Positions 34,869-45,405 of a stretch of DNA of 64,000 bases are shown piece by piece; position 1 is the first letter of the stretch, and the number at the start of each line of letters is the position of its first letter. The position numbers and the translations under genes are program-made. The stretch spans positions 744,001-808,000 of the forward strand of contig JBANDB010000004.1 of NCBI GenBank assembly GCA_037576215.1, written 5' to 3'. The notes beneath the pieces are model-generated. The model saw only the letters and a list, made by a program, of their open reading frames with translations. It was not told where the DNA came from and made no database searches. The stretch is from Armillaria gallica (Eukaryota; Basidiomycota; Agaricomycetes; Agaricales; Physalacriaceae).

Positions 34869-35370
34869 ATGAAGTTCCTTTCAGTGTATGCCTTTTCATT
34901 TACTTCATTGCGGACTACACTCACCTGTAACACAACTCAGACTTGCATCTCTCCCCGCACTAGCGCTCGCGCTCACGGTGCAGGTACCTACGAACCCGGT
35001 CTCTGGACAGGTTACCGACATCTACTGGACAAACGGTCCCTCTGACCCGGAGTGGACTCTGTTCTTGATGAACGCATCAGAGACCGCGTTCGGACTCAAA
35101 GGTATCCTCGGAGAGAACGTCGACCCGGCTCCAGAAAAGCTGACGGTGACTCTTCCTGTATTGCCTGAAACCGAGTAGGTCAAACGAGTGTATCAGCGAA
35201 TACTTTTAACTGTCATTGACACAGATATCGGTACATCTTGAAGGCCGTGCGTGCGGAGTGAGTACTAACACTTTCAACAATCAGTGGCAAATGAAGCTGA
35301 TCATTTCTGTAGTAACCTCGACTGGGCAATCGCTTGGAGCGCCGTCTTCGATATCACTCAGCCTGAATGA
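34869..35370 (+). CDS. Kre9/KNH-like small secreted protein (113 aa)
   Basis: Four exons: 34869-34885 (17 nt), 34941-35174, 35225-35257 and 35313-35370; the phases join as 113 residues. The spliced start MKFLSVLASLPALALALT is a signal peptide. The domain begins VQVPTNPVSGQVTDIYW and carries WTLFLMNASETAFGLKGILG and ENVDPAPEKLTVTLPVLP, the landmarks of the Ser/Thr-rich Kre9/KNH1 fold found in single-domain secreted proteins of agaricomycetes. There is no GPI tail in this model. Expected to act at the wall; the enzymatic role, if any, is unknown. Confidence 0.75.
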
Positions 35371-35404
35371 AGGAGATATGTTTTAGCAAGTTTGTACATA
35401 TAGT

Positions 35405-36533
35405 TTAAAAAACAAAGACGTCTTCGCTAACCACATAATCTTCTTCGCTGAGTTGATGAGAATAGTGGGGCGCAATGATGCGTCTCACAATAAGTGTCGT
35501 GGCGGCCCCCGAGCTGCTGGCTAGTCCCGTCATCACCTTCTTCGCGGCGTCGATCGATGCGACGTCAGAAGGTTCCTCTTCTGATTTAGGGAACGTTAAA
35601 ATAAGCTTCCTTAAACCTGTCAGACGCGATAACTTGGGGATGACTTGCACCCATTGTGTTGGAGCGGTATTCTGGGACAATATTCCGAGGCCGCTGTTCA
35701 CTGGTCTACGGATTTCTAAGGTGTGAAGTGTAGATGGCGCGTTCTTAACCAGCCCTGAAAAGTGAAGTGAGAGATCAATGATGTTAGTCTGGACAGACAT
35801 GCAACCCACGGTCAACGAGCTTCAAATCCTTCACCCAGTCAATCATGCCATCCAATATCTGGCATTTCTTAATGGATTTGAGGCCGCCAACAACCGACCC
35901 CCCGATACCGCCCGCACACCGTATGTGTGTCGTATTCGGACATGCCAAGGTCAGCGCATTCGCCGTCTCCGTTGGTGTCACCAGGGTGGTCACAGTTGGA
36001 ATCGCCAAGCCCTTGAGCGCCTTCGAAAATGCACCAGGGGTCTTACAGTGCAATACTTGTATCGTTTGTAACTGCGGCAAGACCTCCAGGAGTCCACGAA
36101 GGGCGGTAAACGTTTCGTCTACACAGTGCTTAGACGTGACAATTGTAATAATCCTAGGAGATAAGTTCATTAAAACGCTGCTTCTGTTCTGGTGAGAGAC
36201 GCACCTGACACTCTGTAGAATCTCTAAAGGCATGCTCTTCATCCCTTCTGCCTTCCTCCGCAGATTCTCCATGACATACTTATACCACAGCGACTGGGCG
36301 GCCTCAGGTATAAAGCAGCAATCGATCCGGTGCCAAACCCATGGCTGCAAAGCGTCCTTCAGCGCTCGACATGTCTGAGAAAGCGCCCGGATACTTTTGT
36401 TGCGTTCAGCCCAGCGATTATCAATCCCGGCTCGTAGATGATAGGTATCGTAGTAGAAGGTCAATGGAAGCTGTTGCAAGTGTGAGAATATCTCGGAGAG
36501 AAGCTCGGGAGGGAACGTTGCGAGACGGTGCAT
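35405..36533 (-). CDS. F-box protein (340 aa)
   Basis: Three exons, 36533-36205, 36153-35810 and 35754-35405, in phase (340 aa). The short N-terminal F-box is MHRLATFPPELLSEIFSHL, followed by IRALSQTCRALKDALQPWVW, the usual second half. The rest is a leucine-rich horseshoe (LRGLLEVLPQLQTIQVLHC, LAIPTVTTLV, STLHTLEIRR, LSRLTGLRKLIL). Such proteins pair with Skp1 in SCF ubiquitin ligases and the repeat part picks the target. The ATG at 36533 is the first in frame; sequence upstream in the same frame starts only at GTG. Convergent with the Kre9/KNH-like gene, only 35 bases apart at the 3' ends. Confidence 0.8.
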
Positions 36534-36876
36534 GCAGTCGTGTACAAAGAGGATATGGTTCGATTTGAAAATGAAAACGCCAAGAGGTGTAATCGCGTTC
36601 ACGTGAGACGTCACAGATAAATCGCGTTACTGTAGAATAAGATCCACACTTTGTCAAAACCAATCATTGTTATATTTCCTAGGAAAGTCTGTCGTTCAAA
36701 TAGTCCTATCTTCAGATAGATCACTTTTCTTCACATGAGATACTAAATCCGAATGGGGCAAGAATGAGAACCTGAGGGTGCACCGCGAGTTGACCGCGAG
36801 CCAATAAGGATATACTCAGAATGGGGATATTGATTGGGACTCACGTATATGGCATTTCTATTCATCGGAATACTCA
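36534..36876. other. Intergenic between F-box gene and AKR-2
   Basis: 5' flank of the F-box gene; no gene seen. Confidence 0.5.
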
Positions 36877-38201
36877 TTATTCGTATGAGTGGGGTCGTTT
36901 GGGGATATATCTGCAGCACAATAAGCACCCGCTCATCTATATTCAAAGCAGAATGACACTTACGCCTCCTCTAGGTACTGTATATCCTCTTCGGATAACG
37001 TGTTTCCCACACCGACAATATTCTCCTCCAGTCTCTTGATGGAAGAAATTCCTACAATTGGGCTGACTACCTTGGATGAAACCCAAGCCAAGGCTACCTG
37101 GGCCATAGATACACCGCACCGCTTAGCCACTTCCTCGACGCGGTCAATGATGATTTTATCGACCTCAGTTAGCTTTGGCCTTGGAAATCCTCCTGATTCA
37201 GATCGTTTTGTGGATTCGTCCACGGAGCGTGTGAGGTACCCTCCAGCTACAGGCGCCCACGGTATAATCCCTATTCCATGGTACTTGCAGTAGTCAAACA
37301 TTTCCCGTTCCTTGGCATCAATACAGTTAGCGAGAATTATACAGGAGGGAACGATTTAGAAAAGTAATCTCACCTCTTCGCGATAGAGCAACGAATACTC
37401 ACACTGCATGCTCACGAAAGTCGTCCACCCATTTCTCCTCGCAACTTCATTCAACAGCGCAAACTTCCAAACTGGCATTGTACATGCGCCGATGTATCGG
37501 ACCTTTCCGCTCTGTACGAGGTCATGAAGGGCCTTCATCGTCTCCTCCGGGGGTGTGAGGTCGTCGTATCTATGTATCTGCAACAAATCGATATAATTTG
37601 TCTTCAAGCGGACAAGAGAGGCTTCAACAGCGTTGAATATTGCTGCCCTGGATAACCCCCATTGATTCACATAGTCCTTCGTCTTCTTCAGATGATCGGA
37701 AAGTTTTCCTCGAATTGTCATGGATTTTCCAACGATTCGGTGACATTTGGTGGCGATAATGATCTCCTCGCGGGGAACTTGGTACTGTTCGACCTCGTGG
37801 TTCAGCCATGAGAGGATAAGAAAAGACAGAAATCTGCGGACCTTTTCCATGAATACACCAATGATCCGTTCTGATTCTCCGTTTGAATACGCATTAGCCG
37901 TGTCGATAGTATTGATTCCTTTATCCCAGGCGGCCTTCAGGATCGGGAGGGAATGCTCTTCATCTAAGATCCAATCCTAAATTCCCGAGTATAAGCAAAC
38001 GGGTTGTGGATGTATAAGACATCGTTCGTGCTCACGATCCATTTCGGAGACCCAAAACTCATAGCACCTAGCTATCATTAGTAATATGAGCGCTCTACTA
38101 ACCCACGCAAACCGGATAAATCATACGATCGGTACAGATATCCGTAAGCCGGACGATCCCAATTGACGATACTCCACTGGCGTTGGCTTAAAGGTCACCA
38201 T
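36877..38201 (-). CDS. Aldo-keto reductase 2
   Basis: NADPH-dependent reductase of the AKR superfamily (yeast-AAD/voltage-channel-beta-like branch). It begins MVTFKPTPVEYRQLGSSGLR, with introns after ISVP/ILGAMSFGSPKW, after the short second exon, at MEK/VEQYQVPRE and at REE/EREMFDYC. The catalytic residues are in INTIDTANAYSNGE (Asp and Tyr), IIIATKCHR (Lys) and LLQIHRYD (His). The end is GVGNTLSEEDIQYLEEA with a GTAAGT donor right there; splicing to a downstream acceptor adds YIPKRPHSYE, a normal family tail, ending at 36877. Without that intron the protein stops one codon later. Substrate unknown; it is only distantly related to the reductase at 27350. Confidence 0.85.
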
Positions 38202-39254
38202 TGTGAAGAGTACTGGATTCACAGACGATGAGAGGAAAGAAGGAACCGGTGCGTTCCTGAAAGGTAAACTGTTTCTAAATTTAAATCACTCCGTGCTCAG
38301 CACGTGAGTCACTGTTTTTGCAATCGCGGTCAAATCGCGGTCTGATGACTATCGTGTGAGGTATTCGAGCTTCTCATGGCAGACAGTTAGTCGCCGCTTG
38401 GTTCTCATACGGATTTACTTACGTGTTTCCTTATTTCCGCGGGGATTTCGTCGTATATAAGCTAGGATATTTTGTGGTTAGTCCCCATGTTGCGTTTGCG
38501 AAAAATGTAACCCATTTTTGCCACTCACTTTGTTTAAGAACGGCCCCTCGATCCTAACATATCGCCTGCCTGAAATTCTGAATCCCTGAGTAAGGCAAAT
38601 GACTATGTTCATGGACGCTCAGTAACGAGTTTGCGGCATTTAAAGAGCTAGTACTACTAGTTCTCTTGCGGTACGTACCCATCACTGCTCAAACTCGCTT
38701 CCCTCCGCCTCTCGACTGGTGATGTCGACCTAACTCGTATTCGTGCATACGGCAAGTAGAGTGGGGGCCACCACAGCCACGGCATTAGCAATATTCCACA
38801 CGAAGAGGGCGGCCTATACAGCGCTACATCGAGACTCAAGCGCCGTGCTCGTTAAATATTCGCGGTTAGTCCGCAAAAGCTTTCGGTGAGTCTTTAATAA
38901 AACTGTAACATAGAGCATTTAGTATAATATCTACACTAAATGTGTACTTGGTTAAGAACCACGAAATTCGATATCGGTTTCGACCTACTTGAAGATCGTC
39001 ACTACGGTGTTATATTTACTGTAAAGATGGTATCAGATAAGGCGGTTTTAGGCAAAGATAGAGGAGAAAAATAGCCACCACTAATCATTCTGATTCATGT
39101 ATTCATGTGTAAGAATGAGAATGAAACCCGATTTTAGGTAACTTCAGCGATGTATATAAGATAGCCTCTCCAAATTAAGCACAGGAAGGTTTGTAACCCT
39201 ACTACGTATTCCCAGATTCGCTAAAATACCTTGCAGTTCTTTACCTCTGTACTG
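38202..39254. other. Intergenic, ~1 kb
   Basis: Between the AKR-2 start and the end of the zinc-finger gene; no gene supported. Confidence 0.5.
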
Positions 39255-40879
39255 TCACTTTCCCCTGCCGCTCAACATCTCGCACATATCAAAATGCCGA
39301 ACCACGTCTTCCTTGTGCCTCTGCGGTGACAAGCAAAACGGGCACAAGAACTCCTTCAGAGAGTGCATTAACTGGAAATGCTGCATAAAGCAGGTATTGT
39401 GAACGGCAGTCCCTGTACACCGTACTTTTGGGTGTGACTTGACTGTGCAATAAAAGTTTCCTGACGTCGTATTTAACTCTGGGTGGAACTGGGAGAAATG
39501 TTTTCGAAACGATTTCCCATTGAACTTTCGCCTGCACCCGAGAGGGCAGGTATGGCTATCCGTGTCGACGTCACGTTCATAGCAGATGGCACTGTCGGCC
39601 GAAATACCAAGTGCCTCAACGACCTGTTCGGTCTGAAAGTCTGTAAATGAGACGAGGTGGAATCCCCGTGGGCTACCAAAATACGTAAGTAGATAGTAAA
39701 TACTAGAAGGAAGAAATTCTTGCCATTTCTGCGGCACAGCTTCGTCGAGATGGTCAGAATGCATTGGTCTACATCAAGTACTTATTAGCAAGTCGTTCGT
39801 TTTTCCGGCTCAGTGGGAAAGTACTCACGAAACAGTAAGGGTTCCAGCGTCTGGGTGTAGATCCTCACTTTGTTGCGTGTTGAAACCCTCAGACGGAAGA
39901 TGACCGTCTGGATCACTGGGACTCCCAGTCAGAAGGTATTCTTTGTCACGAGGAATAGCCGACGCACCAAAAGGCTGATATTTTAGGTTTGAAAGCACGC
40001 CATAACAGAGGAAGTTCTGGTTCACTTGAAATACTCGTAGATTCGAATGGCTGTCGAGACCTTCGATTTGTAGCATGTCCATTTAGACTCAAAAATGAAA
40101 CTGCAATGAAACGCCACTCACGAGGAAGCGGAATAAGAGGCGTCAAACCCTGTTCGGAAAAGGCGGCGCTCCTCGAGACATTGATTATTAGGCTTGCGGC
40201 CTTCATAAGGATGATAGCGACTACTGGTTCTGTCAAATTTTTATTGCCGGAGCAGCCTAAGCGTCAAAAAAGCACTTACAGGTTGGACGAGCCTCGGGGA
40301 GGGGTGGAACGGTGCACGAAAGTTCGCTCGACAGTGTCAGTTGTGAAGGTTGAGGATTCGACGACTTCTTGCTCGGAAAACCAGGCGTTGCAATCGAAGG
40401 CGCCGAAATCAGTCAAGCCGCCCGAAGGCTCGGAATCATTATATGAAATCGGCCGCTGGGGAAAGTATGTCTTCTCAGAGTGAGTTTCAGGAGGACCAGC
40501 CGATTCCATATACAAGTGGCGGTTCATGGCAGTAGTGCTGCAGGCAGGTAAGAAGGGAGGAGCGCACGGGTTGTCGTGTAGACTAAGGTTCATTAGGAAA
40601 CATAAATATTTGTCGCAGAAATCTGCGTACTATGAGTGGGAGGGCAGTTGATCAGTATTCGCGACTTCTGGATTATGTCGAACCGGCGCGTTCAGGTTGA
40701 AGTCTCCGACACTAAAGGAAAGGCGGTGAGCGGTAAGATATACAATGTGCATACATAATTCACTTATTGCCGAAGAAATGGTGGCCAATAGATTGATTAT
40801 CGTGGACACCGTACGATGGAATGTATTGGGGAAAGTCGAAGAGACTGGAGCCCTCGGACTGGAATTGTGGTTCGGCCAT
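39255..40879 (-). CDS. Zinc-finger protein with three Cys/His units (paralogue 1)
   Basis: At least five exons. The first (40879-40764) starts MAEPQFQSEGSSLFDFPQY; the next ends PSHS/Y, then a low-complexity linker (MNRHLYMESAGPPETHSEK...), a Ser-rich exon, and the last two that carry PFGASAIPRDKEY and the finger region. The fingers are at the end, about residues 370-460: CPLGC...FRKHFSQFH, FYCTVK..KVRC...FMQHFQLMH, and LCPFC...VVRHFDMC. The pattern C-x3-C-x-H-x4-H, C-x8-C-x-H-x4-H, C-x2-C-x-H-x3-C is repeated in the gene at 49785. Exons between 40110 and 39990 are uncertain. Probably a nuclear regulatory protein, judged only from the metal-binding motifs. Confidence 0.65.
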
Positions 40880-41942
40880 CAGAGAGAGAGAAAAGAAAAG
40901 AGTTGAATCAGTGGCGACAGTGGAGGTTTGGAGAAAGCCGTTTACAATAAGTTGGCCCCTGTATATAACGAGTTTTTATTAGAGTGGCGTAGACCTGGAA
41001 TGGTGGAAACATTGAACAACGACGCGTCGATATGTCTATGACGTAATAAAATACAATGTCCACCCTAGAAACAAGGCGCGTAATTTGCAGTCCTCCGAGG
41101 ACCCTTCTTCATGGTCAATGGTCAAAGACCGATGGTAAAGACAAACATGAGTACCGTATCTGGAAGCAAATCCGTAAGTCAAAAAGACAGTACATGATTA
41201 ATTCCCGTACTTAGTCATTCCCATTGGCCACTCTTTCGGAGACGTTAAGCTCTGAAACAGGCATTCCTGCAAGATTTGTAGACGTTACGCCAGAAGGGTC
41301 CTGTGACTGCGTTAAAGGCGTCCCCAGAAAGAAAACGGCTCATCGTTAGCGCCGAGTCGTGGCATCGACAGAGACCCGGAAAGTTGGCAGGTTGATATTC
41401 GTCCAAACTTCCGAGGATATGAATGCACGTCCGGAGGAAAAACGATGCCGTGACCGCCGTGGCAAATTCCGCAGGTGGCGCACCGGTGGATCAATACCTG
41501 TCTTCTATTGCACTTTAGCACTTCTTCAGCACTTCTCTCCGTCCAACAATCACCGTTAGCTTCCCTAGAACACATTGTATCCTCGCATATGTCCTTTCTG
41601 AACTCCTTGCGCCTGTAATATATCTCAGTGGGCAATGTAAGGACTTGAGCAGAAACGTCTCGACTCTCCCTAACGTAGGGATAAGAACGGGTATTTATTA
41701 ATTAACGCTAATTTATTGATTGAAGTGGCAACGTCAGAGCACCAGAACGCACCCCGTGAACCAAGCAAGCACTTTACCGTGGATATGGCTGCTGTGCGTA
41801 CGATTTACAATTAGACCCCACCGGAAAAAACGATCCTTTCTGGCCACCAAGCGACGCGTAGAAGCTATTCGCTACCCTATTCTCGGAGGCGGTTATGAAC
41901 AAATGTTTCTTTCGCAAAATCACAAACTTAGGAATACAAGCG
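40880..41942. other. Intergenic
   Basis: Upstream flank of the zinc-finger gene. The minus-strand open stretch 41312-41635 has several Cys and His residues (RCATCGICHGGHG) but no matching family; probably chance. Confidence 0.4.
40962..40968 (-). promoter_or_regulatory. TATA-like element of zinc-finger gene 1
   Basis: TTATATA about 85 bases upstream of the ATG at 40879. Confidence 0.4.
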
Positions 41943-43161
41943 TCAAATCACTTCCTCCTTAGAAGTCGTATACACACTCGCAAACCACTCCACGATTCTC
42001 GGCTCCCCGACGTTAGCCATCCAAGAAGAATCCCATATCGGCTGACAATGGATCCCCGACACCTGCTCGTACACCTCGACACGCGGATGATACGGCTCGA
42101 TATACCGTTTACAAAGCCTCCTCTGGCCCTCCCTCAAACACTCTACTTCTCCCCACATGACGAACACGCGCTCTGCGAGTCTGGATATACCATCGAACTG
42201 GTCCTGTGGTGCTTCCAGCGGGTCGACGAATGGGATATGCGCGTCTGGTATGTCTTTGAGGAGCGTCCGACACGCGAGCCGCCCGTAGAGAGAGCTCATG
42301 CTGTCGTATTGGTGTTTCGCTTCGAGCTGGTGCTGGGGGAGATCGCGGTCCTCCTTCATGGAGACCCAAGGCGACATGAGGAATACACCGCGGAAGCGCG
42401 TCGCTGGGATTGGGATGGGCTCGACGGAGGGGAGGGTGTGGAGCATGTGGGTGAGGATTTGGAGGACGAGGTTCCCGCCGGCGGAGGCTCCTGCGAGGGT
42501 GATGTTCTGGGGTTTGGCGCCTGCTTTGAGAAGGGTGTCCACTGCGGCTTTCGCTTCGCGTAGTTGGGCTGGGAAGGGGTTGTCTGGGAGGAGTTCTGGT
42601 GTGGAGATGTAAGTATATAGATGAGAGAATGATAGTAGAGAAGGAAAGGGACATACTGTAAGCTAGGATTGCGATGCCGGTGTGGATGTTGCGTTGTTCG
42701 AGCTCCACTTGGAGGTATCGACAAAATGACATGACGTTTCCGGAGCAGCTCATCATATACGCTCCTCCTAAAGCACCGATTTGAACGTCAGGGCGTTCAA
42801 CGAATAACGCGATACGCACCGTGACAGTACAAAATCACTTGATCCACGCGTTTAGGGCCAATCCACAGCAGATGTGCCCCGTCCGGCAGTTCGTCGATCG
42901 TTGCTGGGAGGTTACGTGATTCCGTCCACTGGAGGTAATTTGTGAGAGAGGAGGGCATGTTGGAGAGAAAGTCGGAGTGGTCGAGGGTGAAGCGGAAGGA
43001 GGCGGCGGTGCAGATGGTTCGCCATGTATTAGATCGTTCGGGGGTGAAGAATGAGTAGAGGAGTCTTTTGAGGACGTATAGTGCTGTGGTGTGGGTGAGA
43101 TAAGGCGTGGTGATAGAGTTATGTACTCACGAAGCAGGCTTTGAGAATATAGCTTCTCCAT
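41943..43161 (-). CDS. HSL-type alpha/beta hydrolase
   Basis: Esterase/lipase-like hydrolase of the hormone-sensitive-lipase branch. Exons run from 43161. The oxyanion-hole motif reads YCHGGAYMM, rebuilt across an intron that splits the Gly codon after CAC-G. The nucleophile elbow is GASAGGN in ITLAGASAGGNLVLQI. The His is in SGIHCQPIWD. The acid is unclear: the usual Asp loop reads MWGEVECLREGQR, so Glu may serve. N-terminal part: LYVLKRLLYSFFTPERSNTW, helical, perhaps membrane-adjacent. The ATG at 43161 is preceded by a TATA at 43222. Typical substrates are short-chain esters, including steryl acetates; I cannot choose. Confidence 0.75.
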
Positions 43162-43221
43162 GGTTGAACGTTGTGGGGCGAGAGAGAGTGGCGCGTACCC
43201 CACGTGAACTCCGCAGAGAGC

Positions 43222-43229
43222 ATATATAG
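43222..43229 (-). promoter_or_regulatory. TATA box of the hydrolase gene
   Basis: TATATATG on the minus strand about 60 bases before the ATG. Confidence 0.45.
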
Positions 43230-45405
43230 GTTGGTCTGAAATATAACGTCCCTGGTGAAGAGAGATCAAGAGATCAAATCCCTTCGCCCGGTGATCAAAG
43301 GGTGAATCTATAAACGGGACGTATGCCATGATGATTTCACACGAGCAAGTCACAAGGCGTGATGGAGGGCGCTTCACTACTGGGAAGCAGCTATTCAAAA
43401 AATCGATGGAAAAGGGTGGAGATTTAGAACAGGAACAACGAAAAGAGTCTAATGGGAAAGCCGACAAATTCTGCTGTGGTTAAAAGAGCACGTCAAAATT
43501 TCATCAGTTCCCTTGTATTTTGACCGGAGTCACCTGCCAGGAGCACTTGATATTGACGCGTTTGGTCCCGCGTTGAACGTTTCCCTGGTCTTCATATATT
43601 CAGCCAATATATGTCTGGTGCGCGCTGAATTCGGCATGACGACTCGGAAGATAGTACGCTGCAGGAAACTGCGTCTTGTAATACGATGATAAATTAGTAC
43701 TGATGCATCGCTCCAACTCTGTAAAAGACGAGTTGGACGCGACCCCGGACTCCGGCTAGATAGTGAGAAGAGATGTACGTGCCCTAGCCAGTGAAATCCC
43801 TGTCATTTATATATCCCGCGGAAGGAGAGAAATGGCGTGTTTTCTCGCTCGGCTTTTTGGAAGGGGGTGAACCGGTAGTGTTCTCATCCCGTATGCTGAC
43901 GTCGTTTTCCCACTAGTGACCACTGGGATGACGCGTCGGTTCGGAAGGATGGAAGAACATACGACACTTGGCTCGTACCTCCCCCTCTGTTGGGAGATGG
44001 AGGTGGAGCTCCGCTGGATTTGCGACTGGGTACCGTACCAATACGAGTACCTGGTGATACTTCCTGGCAAGCAGTTTTCCGTCATACGAGCGCAAAAATT
44101 CGCATGCGCCGGTCCGGCTGCCGGGTATTGAATGGGTTTTTGATTGGACCGGTAAGAGGCATTCTGCGGTCGTAATTGGGTACGAGTGTAGGGAAGAAAT
44201 GGACAAAGAAGAGGTTTCGTTTGTCAGGTAGTGGTCAAATGTTTTCTTTTTGGATAGGAGCGTTATGAGTGTGGGGAACGGAAGCGATGTGTAAGTTGGG
44301 GAGGAGAAGCGATGCGTACTACTTAGTCAGATAGGTACGATGTATATGTCAAAGCGCGATTACTTTCTTCATCAATCGTATGGAAGGTCCACTGCCGGCA
44401 ACGATAAAGAAGTGTCACGGATGATGACGAGATGACAAGTAAATGACGTCCGTTTGCCAGAGGGCAGATATTGATTCTATCCAAGCGTGATGAGCAGATT
44501 CGTTCCGCGTGTAAATCTGAGTCACATCAAGGCACGGTAACCAATTGATGATGCAACCAAAGCCATTTCGAAATGCAAGGGAGGAGCAATTCATAAGTAA
44601 TAATCATCGGCTGCTTGGCATCAGAGAATGGCCGCGGCGCAAATCCTCAGACGCGAGTCGTGGGGATAGGAGGGGGGACGGACGTGATGCTCGGAGAAAC
44701 ATGGATGCGTAAGGCCGACTTGTCAGGGTGATCGTGTTTGGAAGCCTGGGCTCGATGCGAGCTGTCAAGCATAATGAGTGGCGATGGCCAGCTCGGTGTT
44801 GATGGGGATTACGACCGTGTATTAGGAGGGAAGGGCATGAACGTGAACACTGGGGAGCGTTGAAATATATGGGCAGCGGCCATTCGCTTTCGAGGTGCGG
44901 AAGTGCGATTGTAATTCCGGTGGTGTAGGACGGAAGCGAACAATTTTGTGAGACGGGGAAATTTAAAGGCAAATGCAGACATGGACGGCTTAATGACTCC
45001 CACTACTTTCCCTCTGTACTTTGCATCACCGCTGTGATTGCCTTTCGTGATCCTTGGACTACGGCGCAGCACACTTCTGAAGAAACGACATTAGAGGCTA
45101 GTGCAATTTCGTAGCCGACGCTTACCGTCACTGTCTATTTTCGAAAAGCGCGAGATCTGGGGCGAAGCGACGACATGCAGAATCTCCTAAAGACAGAGAG
45201 GGTAGAACGGCCACTTCGGTATCACCGCCATCATGAAGGGGATAAGTAAACGCTTCGGACGATGGAAGCCCCGTCACGCATATGCGACGAACACCGTGGG
45301 ATCTTCTCCCGGGCCGGATCACCGTGGTGGCATTCGGCAAAAGCCGGCATGCCCTGACCTCTTACCCTCTTTTAAAAAATCGCGAGCTCATCGCCTCGCT
45401 CAACG
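43230..45405. other. Gene-poor stretch, 2.2 kb
   Basis: Divergent promoter region between the hydrolase and the Msb1/Mug8-type gene. Overlapping open stretches near 43807-44206 and 44604-45072 have no family resemblance. Confidence 0.45.

Noticed and set aside
39989..40483. 164-codon plus-strand ORF
   Set aside because: Antisense to well-supported exons of the zinc-finger gene.
42109..42819. 236-codon minus ORF rich in Arg, Pro, Ser
   Set aside because: Runs in another frame through the hydrolase exons; low-complexity shadow.
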